From Shimia biformata (GTDB lineage Bacteria > Pseudomonadota > Alphaproteobacteria > Rhodobacterales > Rhodobacteraceae), in assembly GCF_016888515.1 (NCBI RefSeq), contig NZ_JAFEJK010000001.1, positions 1,025,475-1,089,474 on the forward strand: a stretch of DNA of 64,000 nt, read 5' to 3'. Both the position numbers and the translations under genes were made by a program. Each line of letters begins with the position of its first letter. Position 1 is the first letter of the stretch. The notes under the pieces were generated by a model that was not told where the DNA came from, searched no databases, and was given only the letters and a program-made list of their open reading frames with translations. Positions 8,418 to 17,291 of the stretch are shown here, piece after piece.

Positions 8418-9124
8418 TGGGTCATAAAGTAAATCCGATCGGCATGCGCCTTCAGGTCAACCGCACCTGGGACAGCCGCTGGTACGCCGACACCAAGGAC
8501 TACGGTGATCTTCTTCTGGAAGACCTGAAAATCCGTGAATTCATCAAGGAAGAGTGCAAGCAGGCCGGCGTTGCCCGCGTGATCATCGAGCGCCCCCACA
8601 AGAAATGCCGTGTGACCGTTCACACTGCACGTCCGGGCGTGATCATCGGCAAGAAAGGCGCGGACATCGAGACCCTTCGCAAGAAGCTGGCCGCGATGAC
8701 CGACAGCGAGCTGCACCTGAACATCGTCGAAGTCCGCAAGCCCGAGCTGGACGCTCAGCTTGTGGGTGAGTCGATCGCTCAGCAGCTTGAGCGCCGTGTT
8801 TCGTTCCGCCGCGCCATGAAGCGTGCGGTGCAGAACGCGATGCGTATGGGTGCCCTGGGTATCCGCGTGAACGTCGCCGGCCGTCTGGGTGGCGCCGAGA
8901 TCGCACGGACCGAGTGGTATCGTGAGGGCCGCGTGCCGCTTCACACCCTGCGTGCCGACATCGATTATGCACATTCCGAAGCCATGACTCCTTACGGGAT
9001 CATCGGTATCAAGGTCTGGATTTTCAAAGGCGAGATCATGGAGCATGATCCGGCGGCACGTGACCGTCGCGCCCAGGAAATCCAGGACGGCCCCGCACCG
9101 CGCGGCGCCGGTGGCCGTCGCTAA
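8417..9124 (+). CDS. rpsC: 30S ribosomal protein S3
   Basis: 235 residues. [12 protein letters not shown] start, KH domain with the GKKG loop ([17 protein letters not shown]) and the C-terminal S3 domain with [32 protein letters not shown]-type sequence. S3 forms part of the mRNA entry and helicase site. Ends with a short basic/Pro tail. rplP follows after 13 bases with an AAGGAGGT-like site in the gap. Confidence 0.97.
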   Translation: MGHKVNPIGMRLQVNRTWDSRWYADTKDYGDLLLEDLKIREFIKEECKQAGVARVIIERPHKKCRVTVHTARPGVIIGKKGADIETLRKKLAAMTDSELHLNIVEVRKPELDAQLVGESIAQQLERRVSFRRAMKRAVQNAMRMGALGIRVNVAGRLGGAEIARTEWYREGRVPLHTLRADIDYAHSEAMTPYGIIGIKVWIFKGEIMEHDPAARDRRAQEIQDGPAPRGAGGRR

Positions 9125-9137
9125 GGAGGTCTGAAAA

Positions 9138-9551
9138 ATGCTTCAGCCAAAGCGTACAAAATTCCGCAAGATGCACAAAGGCCGCATCAAGGGCGATGCG
9201 AAGGGTGGCAGCACCCTGAACTTCGGTTCCTTCGGCCTCAAGGCGACCACGCCCGAGCGTGTCACCGCGCGTCAGATCGAAGCCGCACGTCGTGCCATGA
9301 CCCGTCACATGAAGCGTCAGGGCCGTGTGTGGATCCGCATCTTCCCCGACACTCCGGTCACCTCGAAGCCGACCGAAGTCCGTATGGGTAAAGGTAAGGG
9401 GTCCGTCGATTATTGGGCCGCCAAGGTCAAACCGGGTCGCGTCATGTTCGAACTGGACGGCGTGAGCGAGGAAGTCGCGCGTGAGGCCCTGCGCCTGGCC
9501 GCGATGAAACTTCCGGTGAAAACCCGCGTCGTGGTTCGCGAAGACTGGTAA
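9138..9551 (+). CDS. rplP: 50S ribosomal protein L16
   Basis: 137 residues. [16 protein letters not shown] start and the conserved [27 protein letters not shown] region identify L16, which positions A-site tRNA. In E. coli an Arg of L16 is hydroxylated by the 2-oxoglutarate oxygenase RoxA/YcfD; a putative oxygenase gene follows here at 9998. Last gene of the second block, with a terminator 20 bases downstream; rpmC, normally adjacent, is 1.8 kb away. Confidence 0.97.
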   Translation: MLQPKRTKFRKMHKGRIKGDAKGGSTLNFGSFGLKATTPERVTARQIEAARRAMTRHMKRQGRVWIRIFPDTPVTSKPTEVRMGKGKGSVDYWAAKVKPGRVMFELDGVSEEVAREALRLAAMKLPVKTRVVVREDW

Positions 9552-9571
9552 ACCCTGTTTTCCTGACAAGA

Positions 9572-9612
9572 TAAAAAAAAGCCCCCGCCGGTCTCTGGTG
9601 GGGGCTTTTTGC
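9572..9612. terminator. Terminator after rplP
   Basis: A hairpin with arms AGCCCCCGCC and GGTGGGGGCT-type pairing is preceded by A8 and followed by TTTTT, so it could work in both directions. Confidence 0.85.
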
Positions 9613-9736
9613 ATTCTATGGGGTAATTGCCCTCAACTGTGGCAAATCCGACTCTGCCGCACATCTTTGCCGGGAAACAGGCGACGGCGATCGAAATCGC
9701 TGTTATACTTCCGCCATAGTAAATCCGGAGACATCC

Positions 9737-9943
9737 ATGTCCCAGCTTGATACCAGTATCGATGTTCATCAGATCCGGGAAAACTACCCGGACTGCCCTC
9801 AGCGCGAAATGGCGCTGAATCTGCTGAGACGAGGTCATGTTGACCAGTGCCGCGCGTGGCTTGAGGCGCTGGATCGCATGATCGAGGACGGACAGGCCCA
9901 GTTCCAGCGTGACGACTCATCCACAGATCGCCGTAGAGCCTGA
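9737..9943 (+). CDS. Small hypothetical protein
   Basis: A 68-residue acidic, helical protein with no signal peptide or membrane segment and no motif that I recognise; the C-terminus is charged (DDSSTDRRRA). Support for a real gene: a CCGGAGA ribosome site 6-8 bases before the ATG and an extended -10 box (TGTTATACT, 9701-9709) upstream. It ends 54 bases before the oxygenase-like gene, so the two may be co-transcribed. Confidence 0.55.
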   Translation: MSQLDTSIDVHQIRENYPDCPQREMALNLLRRGHVDQCRAWLEALDRMIEDGQAQFQRDDSSTDRRRA

Positions 9944-9997
9944 CAGGATACGCAGAACGGCTCTCGCACCGATGAACATTCCGCGTTAAGACGCGTT

Positions 9998-10618
9998 ATG
10001 GCCCAGATAGAATCTCTCTTTGTGACCCGACTGTACCGTGCCCGCCTGTCCGAACAGGGCACACCGATTGATGCCAATGAACTGGCGGGATCCTGTTATT
10101 CGATTGCCGAGGATGACGAGGCGGGGCAGGCCTGGTGCGAGGAAAACGGCTATCCCGGTTATACATCCTACGCGTCGCTGACAGATCTGCCGTGGCGTTT
10201 CCCGATCTTTGCCGACCTGGTGACCGCGCTGGATGCCCATGTCGCGGCATTTGCCGAGGACCTGGAGTTCGACCTGGATGATCGCGCGCTGGTGCTTGAG
10301 GATCTGTGGATCAACATCCTGCCAGAAGGCGGCACTCATTCCAGCCACCTGCACCCCCATTCGGTGATTTCCGGCACGACCTATGTCGCCATGCCCGATG
10401 GGGCGTCTTCGTTGAAACTCGAAGATCCGCGTTCCGCCCGGATGATGGCAGCGCCGACCCGCAAAAAAGACGCCCGGCGAGAATTGCAGCCCTTCATCTA
10501 TATGAAGCCCGATGTCGGCGACGTACTTCTGTGGGAAAGCTGGTTGCGCCATGAGGTCCCGATGAACATGGCCGAGGAGGAACGGATCTCGGTTAGCTTC
10601 AACTACAAGTGGGAGTGA
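9998..10618 (+). CDS. Putative 2-oxoglutarate/Fe(II)-dependent oxygenase (TIGR02466-like)
   Basis: A 206-residue protein resembling the TIGR02466 / 2OG-FeII_Oxy_5 family. The central block LWINILPEGGTHSSHLHPHS (103-122) followed by VISGTTYVAMPDGAS supplies His residues (114, 117, 119, 121) expected for iron binding, and the C-terminal part has DVLLWESWLRHEVPMN (His185) and an Arg at 196 in ERISVSFNY, the usual place for the 2-oxoglutarate-binding Arg. The substrate is unknown for the family. It is directly downstream of rplP (L16) and upstream of cspA, which raises, but does not prove, a link to translation. No signal peptide, so cytosolic. Confidence 0.75.
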   Translation: MAQIESLFVTRLYRARLSEQGTPIDANELAGSCYSIAEDDEAGQAWCEENGYPGYTSYASLTDLPWRFPIFADLVTALDAHVAAFAEDLEFDLDDRALVLEDLWINILPEGGTHSSHLHPHSVISGTTYVAMPDGASSLKLEDPRSARMMAAPTRKKDARRELQPFIYMKPDVGDVLLWESWLRHEVPMNMAEEERISVSFNYKWE

Positions 10619-10882
10619 GGCGAGCCCCCCGTCCGTGGCACTTGCTTGGCCAAGAGAAATCCTCGTACGCGGATCTTTGGCGGGTATTGACCTGAAAAAA
10701 ATGTCGGTTGACCCAGATAACGAACCGCTTGTGTTTCTCTTGAATTGCCGTCTTAGGCAGCGGGCAAAAGTTTTTCTATTTCGACCATCGTCTCTCGTTT
10801 AATCGCGTTCAGACTTTCGATCCAGACTGACCGCGCCAGGCCGCTGCATCATGCGGGCGGCAATAAGCAGGAGATTACGGAT

Positions 10883-11089
10883 ATGGCCACTGGCACCGTA
10901 AAATGGTTCAACGCGACAAAAGGCTTCGGCTTCATCGCACCCGAGGGCGGCAGCAAGGATGTGTTCGTCCACATCTCGTCCGTCGAGCGTTCGGGTCTGT
11001 CCGGGCTTGCCGACAACCAGAAAGTGACCTTTGTTCTGGAAGCAGGTCGCGATGGTCGCGAGTCGGCAGTGAACATCGCCCTGGTCTGA
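10883..11089 (+). CDS. Cold shock protein, CspA family
   Basis: 68 residues, one OB-fold cold-shock domain. Both RNA-binding motifs are intact: KGFGFI (RNP1, residues 13-18) and VFVHIS (RNP2, about 27-32). Such proteins melt RNA secondary structure. It starts after a gene-free stretch of 264 bases (10619-10882) that ends with a GGAGAT ribosome site; a long leader is typical of cold-shock mRNAs and may hold thermosensing structure, but no obvious promoter stands out. A terminator follows. It is a monocistronic insert between ribosomal blocks. Confidence 0.92.
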   Translation: MATGTVKWFNATKGFGFIAPEGGSKDVFVHISSVERSGLSGLADNQKVTFVLEAGRDGRESAVNIALV

Positions 11090-11112
11090 TTGACCAACAG
11101 TATGAGCTATTG

Positions 11113-11145
11113 ACGCGGTTCCCGTTGCGGGGGCCGCGTTTTTTG
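11113..11145 (+). terminator. Terminator after the cold shock gene
   Basis: Arms GACGCGG and CCGCGTT with an internal CCCG/CGGG pairing, followed by TTTTTT, 24 bases past the stop codon. Confidence 0.85.
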
Positions 11146-11191
11146 TTTCACGAAGTGAGGCACAAAGATTGGCAAAAGGACCGAAACTTAC

Positions 11192-11220
11192 TTGCCATCC
11201 CGCCAAGGCACCCTTATAGA
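11192..11220 (+). promoter_or_regulatory. Promoter of the spc block (rpmC onward)
   Basis: TTGCCA (11192-11197), 17-base spacer, TATAGA (11215-11220). Transcription would start near 11227, about 110 bases before rpmC. Confidence 0.72.
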
Positions 11221-11338
11221 GCGCCATCTCGCGGATTCCGGCAACGGGATTCGCGCGTTTGTTATTTTGTCCATCAGGCACAAGGTGACCCTGACATAAC
11301 CGCGGGGGCCTTCTGATGTATGAGAAAGGAAGAGGCGC

Positions 11339-11545
11339 ATGAACGCCAACGAACTGCGTGATAAAACGCCGGATCAGCTCCGTGAGGAACTGGCCAACCT
11401 GAAGAAAGAAAGCTTCAACCTGCGTTTCCAGGCGGCCACCGGCCAGCTTGAAAACCCCGCTCGCATCCGCTCGGTCCGTCGTGACGCTGCGCGTGTGAAA
11501 ACCATCCTGAACGAAAAGGCCGCTGCCGCGGCATCGGAGGAGTAA
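11339..11545 (+). CDS. rpmC: 50S ribosomal protein L29
   Basis: 68 residues, two-helix protein with [20 protein letters not shown] and [20 protein letters not shown], the L29 hallmark. Binds near the tunnel exit beside L23. The C-terminus is Ala-rich. First gene of the third ribosomal block; rpsQ starts 4 bases after its stop, with the ribosome site GGAGG inside its end. Confidence 0.96.
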   Translation: MNANELRDKTPDQLREELANLKKESFNLRFQAATGQLENPARIRSVRRDAARVKTILNEKAAAAASEE

Positions 11546-11549
11546 TCCA

Positions 11550-11780
11550 ATGCCCAAGCGTATCCTGCAAGGTGTCGTGACCTCGGACGCAAACGCCCAG
11601 ACCATCACCGTCTCGGTCGAGCGCCGCTTCACCCACCCCGTTCTGAAGAAAACCATCCGTAAGTCCAAGAAATACCGGGCTCACGATGAAAAGAACGCCT
11701 TCAAGGTCGGTGACACCGTTCGCATCGTCGAATGCGCGCCGAAATCGAAGACGAAACGTTGGGAGGTGCTGGAAGCGTAA
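11550..11780 (+). CDS. rpsQ: 30S ribosomal protein S17
   Basis: 76 residues. [13 protein letters not shown] start and the [19 protein letters not shown] core are typical of S17, an OB-fold primary binder of 16S rRNA. A gap of 76 bases precedes rplN, with a weak stem at TTCGACATTGTCGAA; no terminator is evident. Confidence 0.96.
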   Translation: MPKRILQGVVTSDANAQTITVSVERRFTHPVLKKTIRKSKKYRAHDEKNAFKVGDTVRIVECAPKSKTKRWEVLEA

Positions 11781-11856
11781 GCTTCGGCATCTTTCGACAT
11801 TGTCGAAACCCTGGGGGATCTAACGAGAACAGCCCCCACAGGTCGGGAGAAACCAC

Positions 11857-12225
11857 ATGATCCAGATGCAGACCAATCTGGATGTCGCTGACAACTCTGG
11901 CGCCCGCCGAGTTCAGTGCATCAAGGTCCTGGGTGGTTCCAAGCGTAAATACGCCTCCGTGGGCGACATCATTGTCGTCTCGGTGAAGGAAGCCATTCCG
12001 CGTGGTCGCGTGAAAAAAGGTGACGTCCGCAAGGCCGTCGTCGTGCGCACCGCAAAAGAAGTCCGTCGTGAAGATGGCACCGCGATCCGTTTCGATCGCA
12101 ACGCAGCCGTTATCCTGAACAACAACAACGAACCCGTTGGTACTCGTATCTTCGGACCGGTTGTTCGCGAACTGCGCGCCAAGAACTTCATGAAAATCAT
12201 CTCGCTCGCCCCGGAGGTGCTGTAA
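11857..12225 (+). CDS. rplN: 50S ribosomal protein L14
   Basis: 122 residues. [19 protein letters not shown] start and [11 protein letters not shown] near the end identify L14, which contacts the 30S subunit and is the docking site of RsfS. rplX starts one base after the stop. Confidence 0.97.
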   Translation: MIQMQTNLDVADNSGARRVQCIKVLGGSKRKYASVGDIIVVSVKEAIPRGRVKKGDVRKAVVVRTAKEVRREDGTAIRFDRNAAVILNNNNEPVGTRIFGPVVRELRAKNFMKIISLAPEVL

Positions 12226-12226
12226 G

Positions 12227-12538
12227 ATGGCTGCCAAGTTGAAAAAAGGCGACAAGGTCGTCGTGCTGGCCGGCAAGGACAAGGGCAAGGAAGGCACCAT
12301 CACTTCTGTTGACCCGAAAGCCGGCAAAGCTGTCGTGGAAGGCATCAACATCGCCATCCGCCACACCCGCCAAAGCCAGACTGAACAGGGCGGCCGCCTG
12401 CCCAAGGCACTGCCGATCGACTTGTCGAACCTGGCTTATCTGGACGCAAACGGCAAACCGACCCGCGTTGGCTTCCGCATGGAAGGCGACAAGAAGGTCC
12501 GTTTCGCCAAGACCACGGGGGACGTGATCGATGCTTGA
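12227..12538 (+). CDS. rplX: 50S ribosomal protein L24
   Basis: 103 residues. The KOW motif [20 protein letters not shown] at the N-terminus is diagnostic; L24 initiates 50S assembly. Overlaps rplE by eight bases, so translation of the two is likely coupled. Confidence 0.97.
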   Translation: MAAKLKKGDKVVVLAGKDKGKEGTITSVDPKAGKAVVEGINIAIRHTRQSQTEQGGRLPKALPIDLSNLAYLDANGKPTRVGFRMEGDKKVRFAKTTGDVIDA

Positions 12539-13094
12539 TACCGCAAACTACACCCCGCGCCTGAAGAACCTCTACAAGGACACCATCCGTGGCGCCCTGA
12601 AGGAAGAGTTCGGCTACAAGAACGAGATGATGATCCCCAAGCTGGAGAAAATCGTTCTGAACATCGGCTGTGGCCGTGCGGCTGTGAAAGACAGCAAGAA
12701 AGCCAAGTCCGCTCAGGCTGACCTGACCGCAATTGCCGGCCAGAAAGCCCTGACCACGGTGGCAAAGAACTCGATCGCGGGTTTCCGCGTGCGTGAAGGT
12801 ATGCCGATGGGCGCGAAAGTGACCCTGCGCGGCGACCGGATGTACGAATTCCTCGATCGTCTGATCACTGTTGCACTGCCCCGCGTCCGCGACTTCCGCG
12901 GCGTTTCGGGCAAATCGTTCGACGGTCGCGGCAACTATGCCATGGGCCTGAAAGAACACATCGTGTTCCCGGAAATCGACTTTGACAAGATCGATGAAGC
13001 CTGGGGCATGGACATCGTGATCGCCACCACCGCAAAGACCGACGCGGAAGCAAAAGCGCTGTTGAAAGCTTTCAACATGCCGTTCAACAGCTGA
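12531..13094 (+). CDS. rplE: 50S ribosomal protein L5
   Basis: 187 residues. Contains [14 protein letters not shown], the GQKALTT segment, [17 protein letters not shown] and the C-terminal [10 protein letters not shown] region of L5, the 5S rRNA-binding protein of the central protuberance. Starts inside the end of rplX. Confidence 0.97.
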   Translation: MLDTANYTPRLKNLYKDTIRGALKEEFGYKNEMMIPKLEKIVLNIGCGRAAVKDSKKAKSAQADLTAIAGQKALTTVAKNSIAGFRVREGMPMGAKVTLRGDRMYEFLDRLITVALPRVRDFRGVSGKSFDGRGNYAMGLKEHIVFPEIDFDKIDEAWGMDIVIATTAKTDAEAKALLKAFNMPFNS

Positions 13095-13113
13095 TCCGCG
13101 GGAAGGAATAGAC

Positions 13114-13419
13114 ATGGCTAAAAAAGCAATGATCGAACGCGAGAAGAAGCGTCAGGCGCTGGTGGAGAAATATGCCGCCAAGCGTGCCGCTCTGAAAGAG
13201 ATCGCGAACGACGAATCCAAGCCGATGGAAGAGCGCTTCAAGGCGCGTCTGAAACTGGCGAAACTGCCGCGCAACTCGTCGGCAACCCGTCTTCATAACC
13301 GTTGCCAGCTGACCGGCCGTCCGCACGCTTACTACCGTAAGCTGAAGATCAGCCGTATCGCGCTGCGCGAGCTGGGTTCTGCTGGTCAGATCCCCGGCAT
13401 GGTCAAGTCCAGCTGGTAA
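13114..13419 (+). CDS. rpsN: 30S ribosomal protein S14 (zinc-independent form)
   Basis: 101 residues, the long form. [22 protein letters not shown] contains a single Cys and lacks the CxxC pairs of the short zinc-binding paralogue. Sits in the 30S head next to S3 and S10. A GGAAGGA ribosome site precedes the start. Confidence 0.97.
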   Translation: MAKKAMIEREKKRQALVEKYAAKRAALKEIANDESKPMEERFKARLKLAKLPRNSSATRLHNRCQLTGRPHAYYRKLKISRIALRELGSAGQIPGMVKSSW

Positions 13420-13432
13420 GGAGGGTTAAGAT

Positions 13433-13822
13433 ATGAACGATCCTATCGGTGATATGCTGACCCGTATCCGTAACGGCCAGATGCGTGGCAAGTCGACCGT
13501 GTCGACCCCCGCTTCGAAGCTGCGCGGCTGGGTTCTGGATGTGCTGGCTGACGAAGGCTACATCCGCGGCTATGAAAAGTCTGAAGAAAACGGCCATCCG
13601 GCGTTTGAAATCAGCCTGAAATACTACGAAGGCACCCCTGTCATTCGCGAACTCAAGCGGGTATCGAAACCCGGCCGTCGCGTTTACATGGGCGTCGATG
13701 ACGTTCCCACCGTCCGCCAGGGCCTGGGTGTGTCGATTGTCTCCACCTCGAAAGGTGTGATGTCGGATGCAAGCGCACGCTCCAACAATGTTGGCGGCGA
13801 AGTGCTCTGCACGGTCTTCTAA
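13433..13822 (+). CDS. rpsH: 30S ribosomal protein S8
   Basis: 129 residues. [15 protein letters not shown] start and the C-terminal [21 protein letters not shown] motif identify S8. In E. coli it represses the spc operon by binding the rplE start region; whether a similar site exists here was not determined. GGAGGG site just before its ATG. Confidence 0.97.
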   Translation: MNDPIGDMLTRIRNGQMRGKSTVSTPASKLRGWVLDVLADEGYIRGYEKSEENGHPAFEISLKYYEGTPVIRELKRVSKPGRRVYMGVDDVPTVRQGLGVSIVSTSKGVMSDASARSNNVGGEVLCTVF

Positions 13823-13832
13823 GGAGAAGCAG

Positions 13833-14366
13833 ATGTCTCGTATTGGTAAAAAACCGGTCGAGCTGCCCAGCGGCGTCACTGCCTCTGTCTCCGGCCAGAC
13901 CATCGAAATCAAAGGTCCGAAAGACACCCAGTCCTTTACCGCCACTGACGATGTCACGCTGGCCGTGGAAGACAACGTTGTGACCGTGACGCCGCGTGGT
14001 TCGTCCAAGCGCGCACGTCAGCAATGGGGCATGTCGCGCACCGTGATCGCCAACATGGTGACCGGCGTGACTTCGGGCTTTAAAAAAGAACTCGAGATCA
14101 ACGGCGTTGGTTACCGGGCCCAGATGCAGGGCAACACCCTGAAGCTGGCGCTTGGCCTCAGCCATGACGTGAACTTCGAAGTGCCGGCCGGCGTGACCGT
14201 GACCGCACCGAAGCCCACCGAGATCATTATCGAGGGCACCGACGCACAACTCGTCGGCCAGGTTGCGGCCAACATCCGCGAATGGCGCAAGCCCGAGCCC
14301 TACAAGGGCAAAGGCATCAAGTACAAAGACGAGTACATCTTCCGCAAGGAAGGCAAGAAGAAGTAA
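13833..14366 (+). CDS. rplF: 50S ribosomal protein L6
   Basis: 177 residues. [15 protein letters not shown] start, two tandem L6 repeats, and the C-terminal signature [19 protein letters not shown]. The frame is open 66 bases further upstream, inside rpsH, but AAGGAG lies 6 bases before the ATG at 13833. Confidence 0.97.
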   Translation: MSRIGKKPVELPSGVTASVSGQTIEIKGPKDTQSFTATDDVTLAVEDNVVTVTPRGSSKRARQQWGMSRTVIANMVTGVTSGFKKELEINGVGYRAQMQGNTLKLALGLSHDVNFEVPAGVTVTAPKPTEIIIEGTDAQLVGQVAANIREWRKPEPYKGKGIKYKDEYIFRKEGKKK

Positions 14367-14377
14367 GGACCAGACAG

Positions 14378-14737
14378 ATGGCAAACAGCAAACGGGAACT
14401 GTTCCTCAAGCGCCGCCTGCGCGTCCGGAACAAACTTCGCAAGGTCAACAGCGACAAGATGCGCCTCTCGGTGCACCGTTCGAACAAGAACATCAGCGTT
14501 CAGCTGATCGACGACGTCAACGGTGTGACCCTGGCAAGCGCCTCGTCGCTGGAGAAAGACCTGGGCGTGGTTGGCAAGAACAACGTGGAAGCCGCTGCCA
14601 AAGTGGGCGCCGCGATTGCCGAACGCGCAAAGAAAGCCGGCGTGACCGAAGCCTATTTCGATCGCGGTGGTTTCCTCTTCCACGGCAAGGTGAAGGCTCT
14701 GGCCGACGCCGCGCGTGAAGGTGGTCTGAAGATCTGA
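14378..14737 (+). CDS. rplR: 50S ribosomal protein L18
   Basis: 119 residues. [20 protein letters not shown] start and the C-terminal [24 protein letters not shown] motif mark L18, the partner of L5 on 5S rRNA. A longer open frame upstream overlaps rplF and is rejected; AAGGA precedes this ATG. Confidence 0.97.
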   Translation: MANSKRELFLKRRLRVRNKLRKVNSDKMRLSVHRSNKNISVQLIDDVNGVTLASASSLEKDLGVVGKNNVEAAAKVGAAIAERAKKAGVTEAYFDRGGFLFHGKVKALADAAREGGLKI

Positions 14738-14743
14738 TCGGTC

Positions 14744-14765
14744 GGGTGCGTGATGTCACGCACCC
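14744..14765 (+). promoter_or_regulatory. Perfect 10-bp hairpin in the rplR-rpsE spacer
   Basis: GGGTGCGTGA, 2-base spacing, then TCACGCACCC, six bases after the rplR stop, with no U-tract. The spacer (14738-14914) is 177 bases where most spc genes are nearly contiguous. It could be an mRNA-processing or stabilising element, a weak terminator or a protein-binding palindrome. Confidence 0.6.
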
Positions 14766-14914
14766 AGCCGCGAAAAAAACCGCAGGCTGCGCTCATCCGC
14801 GCGGTTTGCACGTGAAGGCGGGGCAATCCGCCTCGATGATCGGGGGCCTGCAAAGGTCACTGCGATTGGAAAAATCAGGGCGCGTCACGCGCCAGAACGA
14901 AAATGGAGTGCCTT

Positions 14915-15484
14915 ATGGCAGAACGTGAAAACCGTCGGGGTCGCGGTCGCAACCGCGAAGAAGAAACCCCGGAATTCGCAGATCGTCTGGTAGCGATCAA
15001 CCGCGTCTCGAAAACCACCAAAGGTGGTAAGAACTTTGGCTTTGCCGCCCTGGTTGTTGTCGGTGACCAAAAAGGTCGCGTCGGCTTTGGTAAAGGCAAG
15101 GCGAAAGAGGTCCCCGAGGCCATCCGCAAGGCCACCGAGCAAGCCAAGCGTCAGATGATCCGTGTGCCGCTGCGCGAGGGCCGCACCCTGCACCACGACA
15201 TGGAAGGTCGTCACGGTGCCGGTAAGGTCGTCATGCGCACCGCGCCGGAAGGTACTGGTATCATCGCCGGTGGTCCGATGCGTGCCGTGTTCGAAATGCT
15301 GGGCGTCAAGGATGTTGTGTCCAAGTCGATCGGTTCGCAGAACCCCTACAACATGATCCGCGCCACCATCGACGGCCTGCAAAAAGAAGCAAGCCCCCGT
15401 CAGGTGGCCGCGCGCCGTGGCAAGAAAGTTGCCGACATCCTGAAAAAGGATGACGCACCGGCAGCCGAAGCAGCTGAAGCGTAA
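14915..15484 (+). CDS. rpsE: 30S ribosomal protein S5
   Basis: 189 residues. [13 protein letters not shown] start, dsRBD-like N-terminal domain with [20 protein letters not shown] and the fidelity-linked loop [17 protein letters not shown], then [15 protein letters not shown]. The start at 14915 is preceded by GGAG six bases away; an ATG at 14903 would add four residues. Ends with an Ala-rich tail. Confidence 0.97.
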   Translation: MAERENRRGRGRNREEETPEFADRLVAINRVSKTTKGGKNFGFAALVVVGDQKGRVGFGKGKAKEVPEAIRKATEQAKRQMIRVPLREGRTLHHDMEGRHGAGKVVMRTAPEGTGIIAGGPMRAVFEMLGVKDVVSKSIGSQNPYNMIRATIDGLQKEASPRQVAARRGKKVADILKKDDAPAAEAAEA

Positions 15485-15496
15485 GGAGACACGGAC

Positions 15497-15685
15497 ATGG
15501 CAAAAACCATCGTTGTGAAGCAGATCGGCTCGCCGATCCGTCGCCCCGAGATCCAGCGCAAGACGCTGATCGGTCTGGGCCTGAACAAGATGCACAAGAC
15601 CCGCGAGCTTGAAGACACCCCCGCCGTGCGCGGCATGGTCAACAAGATCCCGCACCTTGTCGAGATCATCGAAGAAAAAGGCTAA
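15497..15685 (+). CDS. rpmD: 50S ribosomal protein L30
   Basis: 62 residues. [14 protein letters not shown] start and [23 protein letters not shown] are the L30 signature. Last gene of the third block; a terminator follows 26 bases later, and rplO, normally next, is 2.3 kb away. Confidence 0.96.
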   Translation: MAKTIVVKQIGSPIRRPEIQRKTLIGLGLNKMHKTRELEDTPAVRGMVNKIPHLVEIIEEKG

Positions 15686-15711
15686 GCGCCCTTTTCAACG
15701 GATGTGAATTG

Positions 15712-15746
15712 AAACGCCCCGGTCAGAAATGGCCGGGGCGTTTGTC
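15712..15746. terminator. Terminator after rpmD
   Basis: AAACGCCCCGGTC and GGCCGGGGCGTTT form a strong stem around AGAAAT. It overlaps the stop codon of the convergent gene on the minus strand and may serve both. Confidence 0.85.
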
Positions 15747-16131
15747 ATTTCTTCGACGCCTGCAACCGTTCTACGGCGGCCTCTGCGACATGGCGGGGTA
15801 TTCGAAACTGTTTCCGGGCTGCCAACCCTTCTGGAATCTCCGCGCCGATTAGGTTGAGCGCGTGTCTAAGGTGGATGCCGGACAAGACGATGGCGTCAGG
15901 GTCTTCACCTGTAACGCGGTTAATCCAGCGGCCGCCAAACCAGCGCGCGCGTCTTCGCGCTCCGTTTGCCTGTGCCAGGCGCACCTGCAGGAATGTCAAA
16001 AGTTCATCATCCTGAAATCGCATCAGATCCGCGGCTGTGGACCCGGCCCCGAGCAAGGGCGCAACCCCGTCGACTGTGGCCTCGGACAAGTTGCGCATGG
16101 TTGAATTTCGGTTTGATCGTTCCTTTGACAT
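15745..16131 (-). CDS. Hypothetical protein
   Basis: 128 residues from ATG 16131 (an in-frame ATG at 16098 would give 117). Soluble, basic and helical, with a motif-like stretch RARWFGGRWINRVTGEDPDAI and a C-terminal helix; I do not recognise the family. Codon use and composition resemble the neighbours. No strong ribosome site precedes either start, so the start is uncertain. Its stop codon lies inside the rpmD terminator. It is one of four genes that split rpmD from rplO. Confidence 0.6.
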   Translation of the reverse strand: MSKERSNRNSTMRNLSEATVDGVAPLLGAGSTAADLMRFQDDELLTFLQVRLAQANGARRRARWFGGRWINRVTGEDPDAIVLSGIHLRHALNLIGAEIPEGLAARKQFRIPRHVAEAAVERLQASKK

Positions 16132-16364
16132 GGTTGCGAAGGTGGCATCGAGGCACACAACGGTCAACCAACATGCGGTGGCGGCACTTTTTTGCCCTTC
16201 CTTCGTGGGGAGGTTCTTCTGCCCGCACAACCTGAACCAAGGGCAGGCGAGTTCAAAGGTTCCATGCAGATTGCGCAACACCGGCTTGTCCTGTTGACTG
16301 TGGCTCGAAGCAGTGAAGGGGCGTAGTCGGGCGCTAACACGTACATTTTATCGGAGAAAAATTC

Positions 16365-16484
16365 ATGCCAACCCCGATCCAATCCGCTGGCCCGATCCAG
16401 ACCCACGTCGCAAAACTAAAGTCAGCGTGGACCCAAGGTCTCGTGCCCTATTGGGCCGATTACCTGCATCAGGATCCACGTTGA
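16365..16484 (+). CDS. Possible 39-residue micro-protein
   Basis: A short frame MPTPIQSAGPIQTHVAKLKS... ending HQDPR. The ATG has a good ribosome site (GGAG 8-9 bases upstream) in a locally AT-rich leader (ACATTTTATCGGAGAAAAATTC). No family is recognised and the frame could be chance; it is the only coding candidate in the 375-base stretch 16132-16506, which otherwise shows nothing clear. Confidence 0.35.
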   Translation: MPTPIQSAGPIQTHVAKLKSAWTQGLVPYWADYLHQDPR

Positions 16485-16506
16485 ACTTTTTCGGCGTCCG
16501 CTGCGC

Positions 16507-17172
16507 CTAGGCGTTTGCACCCGCTACTGCGAACGCATGGTCGCGGCGGGGCCAGTAAAGGTAGGCGATCAGGTAGCCGAGCCCAATGTTCATGCTCAGG
16601 TAGATCAGCGTGGTGACGGGTGAAAGCAGAGCAACCGGGGCCAGCACGACAACCGCACGTGCCAGCCATCTGGTGGAATTGGCGGCGCGGCCCTCCTGCA
16701 AGATGAGGAAGGACAAGGTCAGTGTCAGCAGCAGGCCGAAGTTGAACTTGCTCTGGGTCACGACCGTTTCAAAGGTGATCCGTGCCATGTCCGGCATTTG
16801 TCCGCGCTCGGCTGCCGCGGCAATCGCCAGGATGTGATTGTTCTCGATGAAGTCCAGCCCGGCGGTCATCAGCACAGCAATCAGGGCAAGAATGCCCGCC
16901 GTTCGGCGTTCGGGTACCAGTTGGACCATGGCAAAGACCATGGTGACGTAAGAAAAGATATACATCGTATCCAGAGGGTAAATCAGCCGCAGCACGGGTG
17001 CGGAGCTTACGATCGCATCACCATAGGCTTCGGGCGTGCCGTGGCGCAGGATCGATTCGAAATCCTGAAAGCCGGTGCCGTTCTGCACCGAAATGCCCAC
17101 CATCAACGCCACCATGGTAGCGCCAAAGCCAGCGCAGAGTGCCACCAATCGGGGCAGGTTCGTCTGTGTCAT
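16507..17172 (-). CDS. Multi-pass membrane protein of unknown function
   Basis: 221 residues with about six hydrophobic helices: near residues 8-28, 68-86, 91-108, 144-160, 167-186 and 188-206. Acidic/polar loops include FQDFESILRHGTPEAYGD and DFIENNHI. No catalytic motif is recognised. It is transcribed divergently from the HxlR-type regulator at 17292, with an inverted repeat between them, so it is probably the regulator's target. Confidence 0.7.
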   Translation of the reverse strand: MTQTNLPRLVALCAGFGATMVALMVGISVQNGTGFQDFESILRHGTPEAYGDAIVSSAPVLRLIYPLDTMYIFSYVTMVFAMVQLVPERRTAGILALIAVLMTAGLDFIENNHILAIAAAAERGQMPDMARITFETVVTQSKFNFGLLLTLTLSFLILQEGRAANSTRWLARAVVVLAPVALLSPVTTLIYLSMNIGLGYLIAYLYWPRRDHAFAVAGANA

Positions 17173-17226
17173 GTCGTTTTCCTATCAAAGGTTCAAATCT
17201 CGCTTGATGCGACTCAGTTCAAAAGG

Positions 17227-17258
17227 TGAACTGACAATTTGTTTGCATAGACAGTTCA
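17227..17258. promoter_or_regulatory. Inverted repeat between the membrane gene and the HxlR gene
   Basis: TGAACTG (17227-17233) and CAGTTCA (17252-17258) form a perfect dyad with an 18-base spacer in an AT-rich divergent promoter region. HxlR-family dimers bind such dyads; the assignment is inferred. Confidence 0.6.
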
Positions 17259-17291
17259 GTTTTGCAACTCTCTCGTTGAAAGGGGAGTGAT

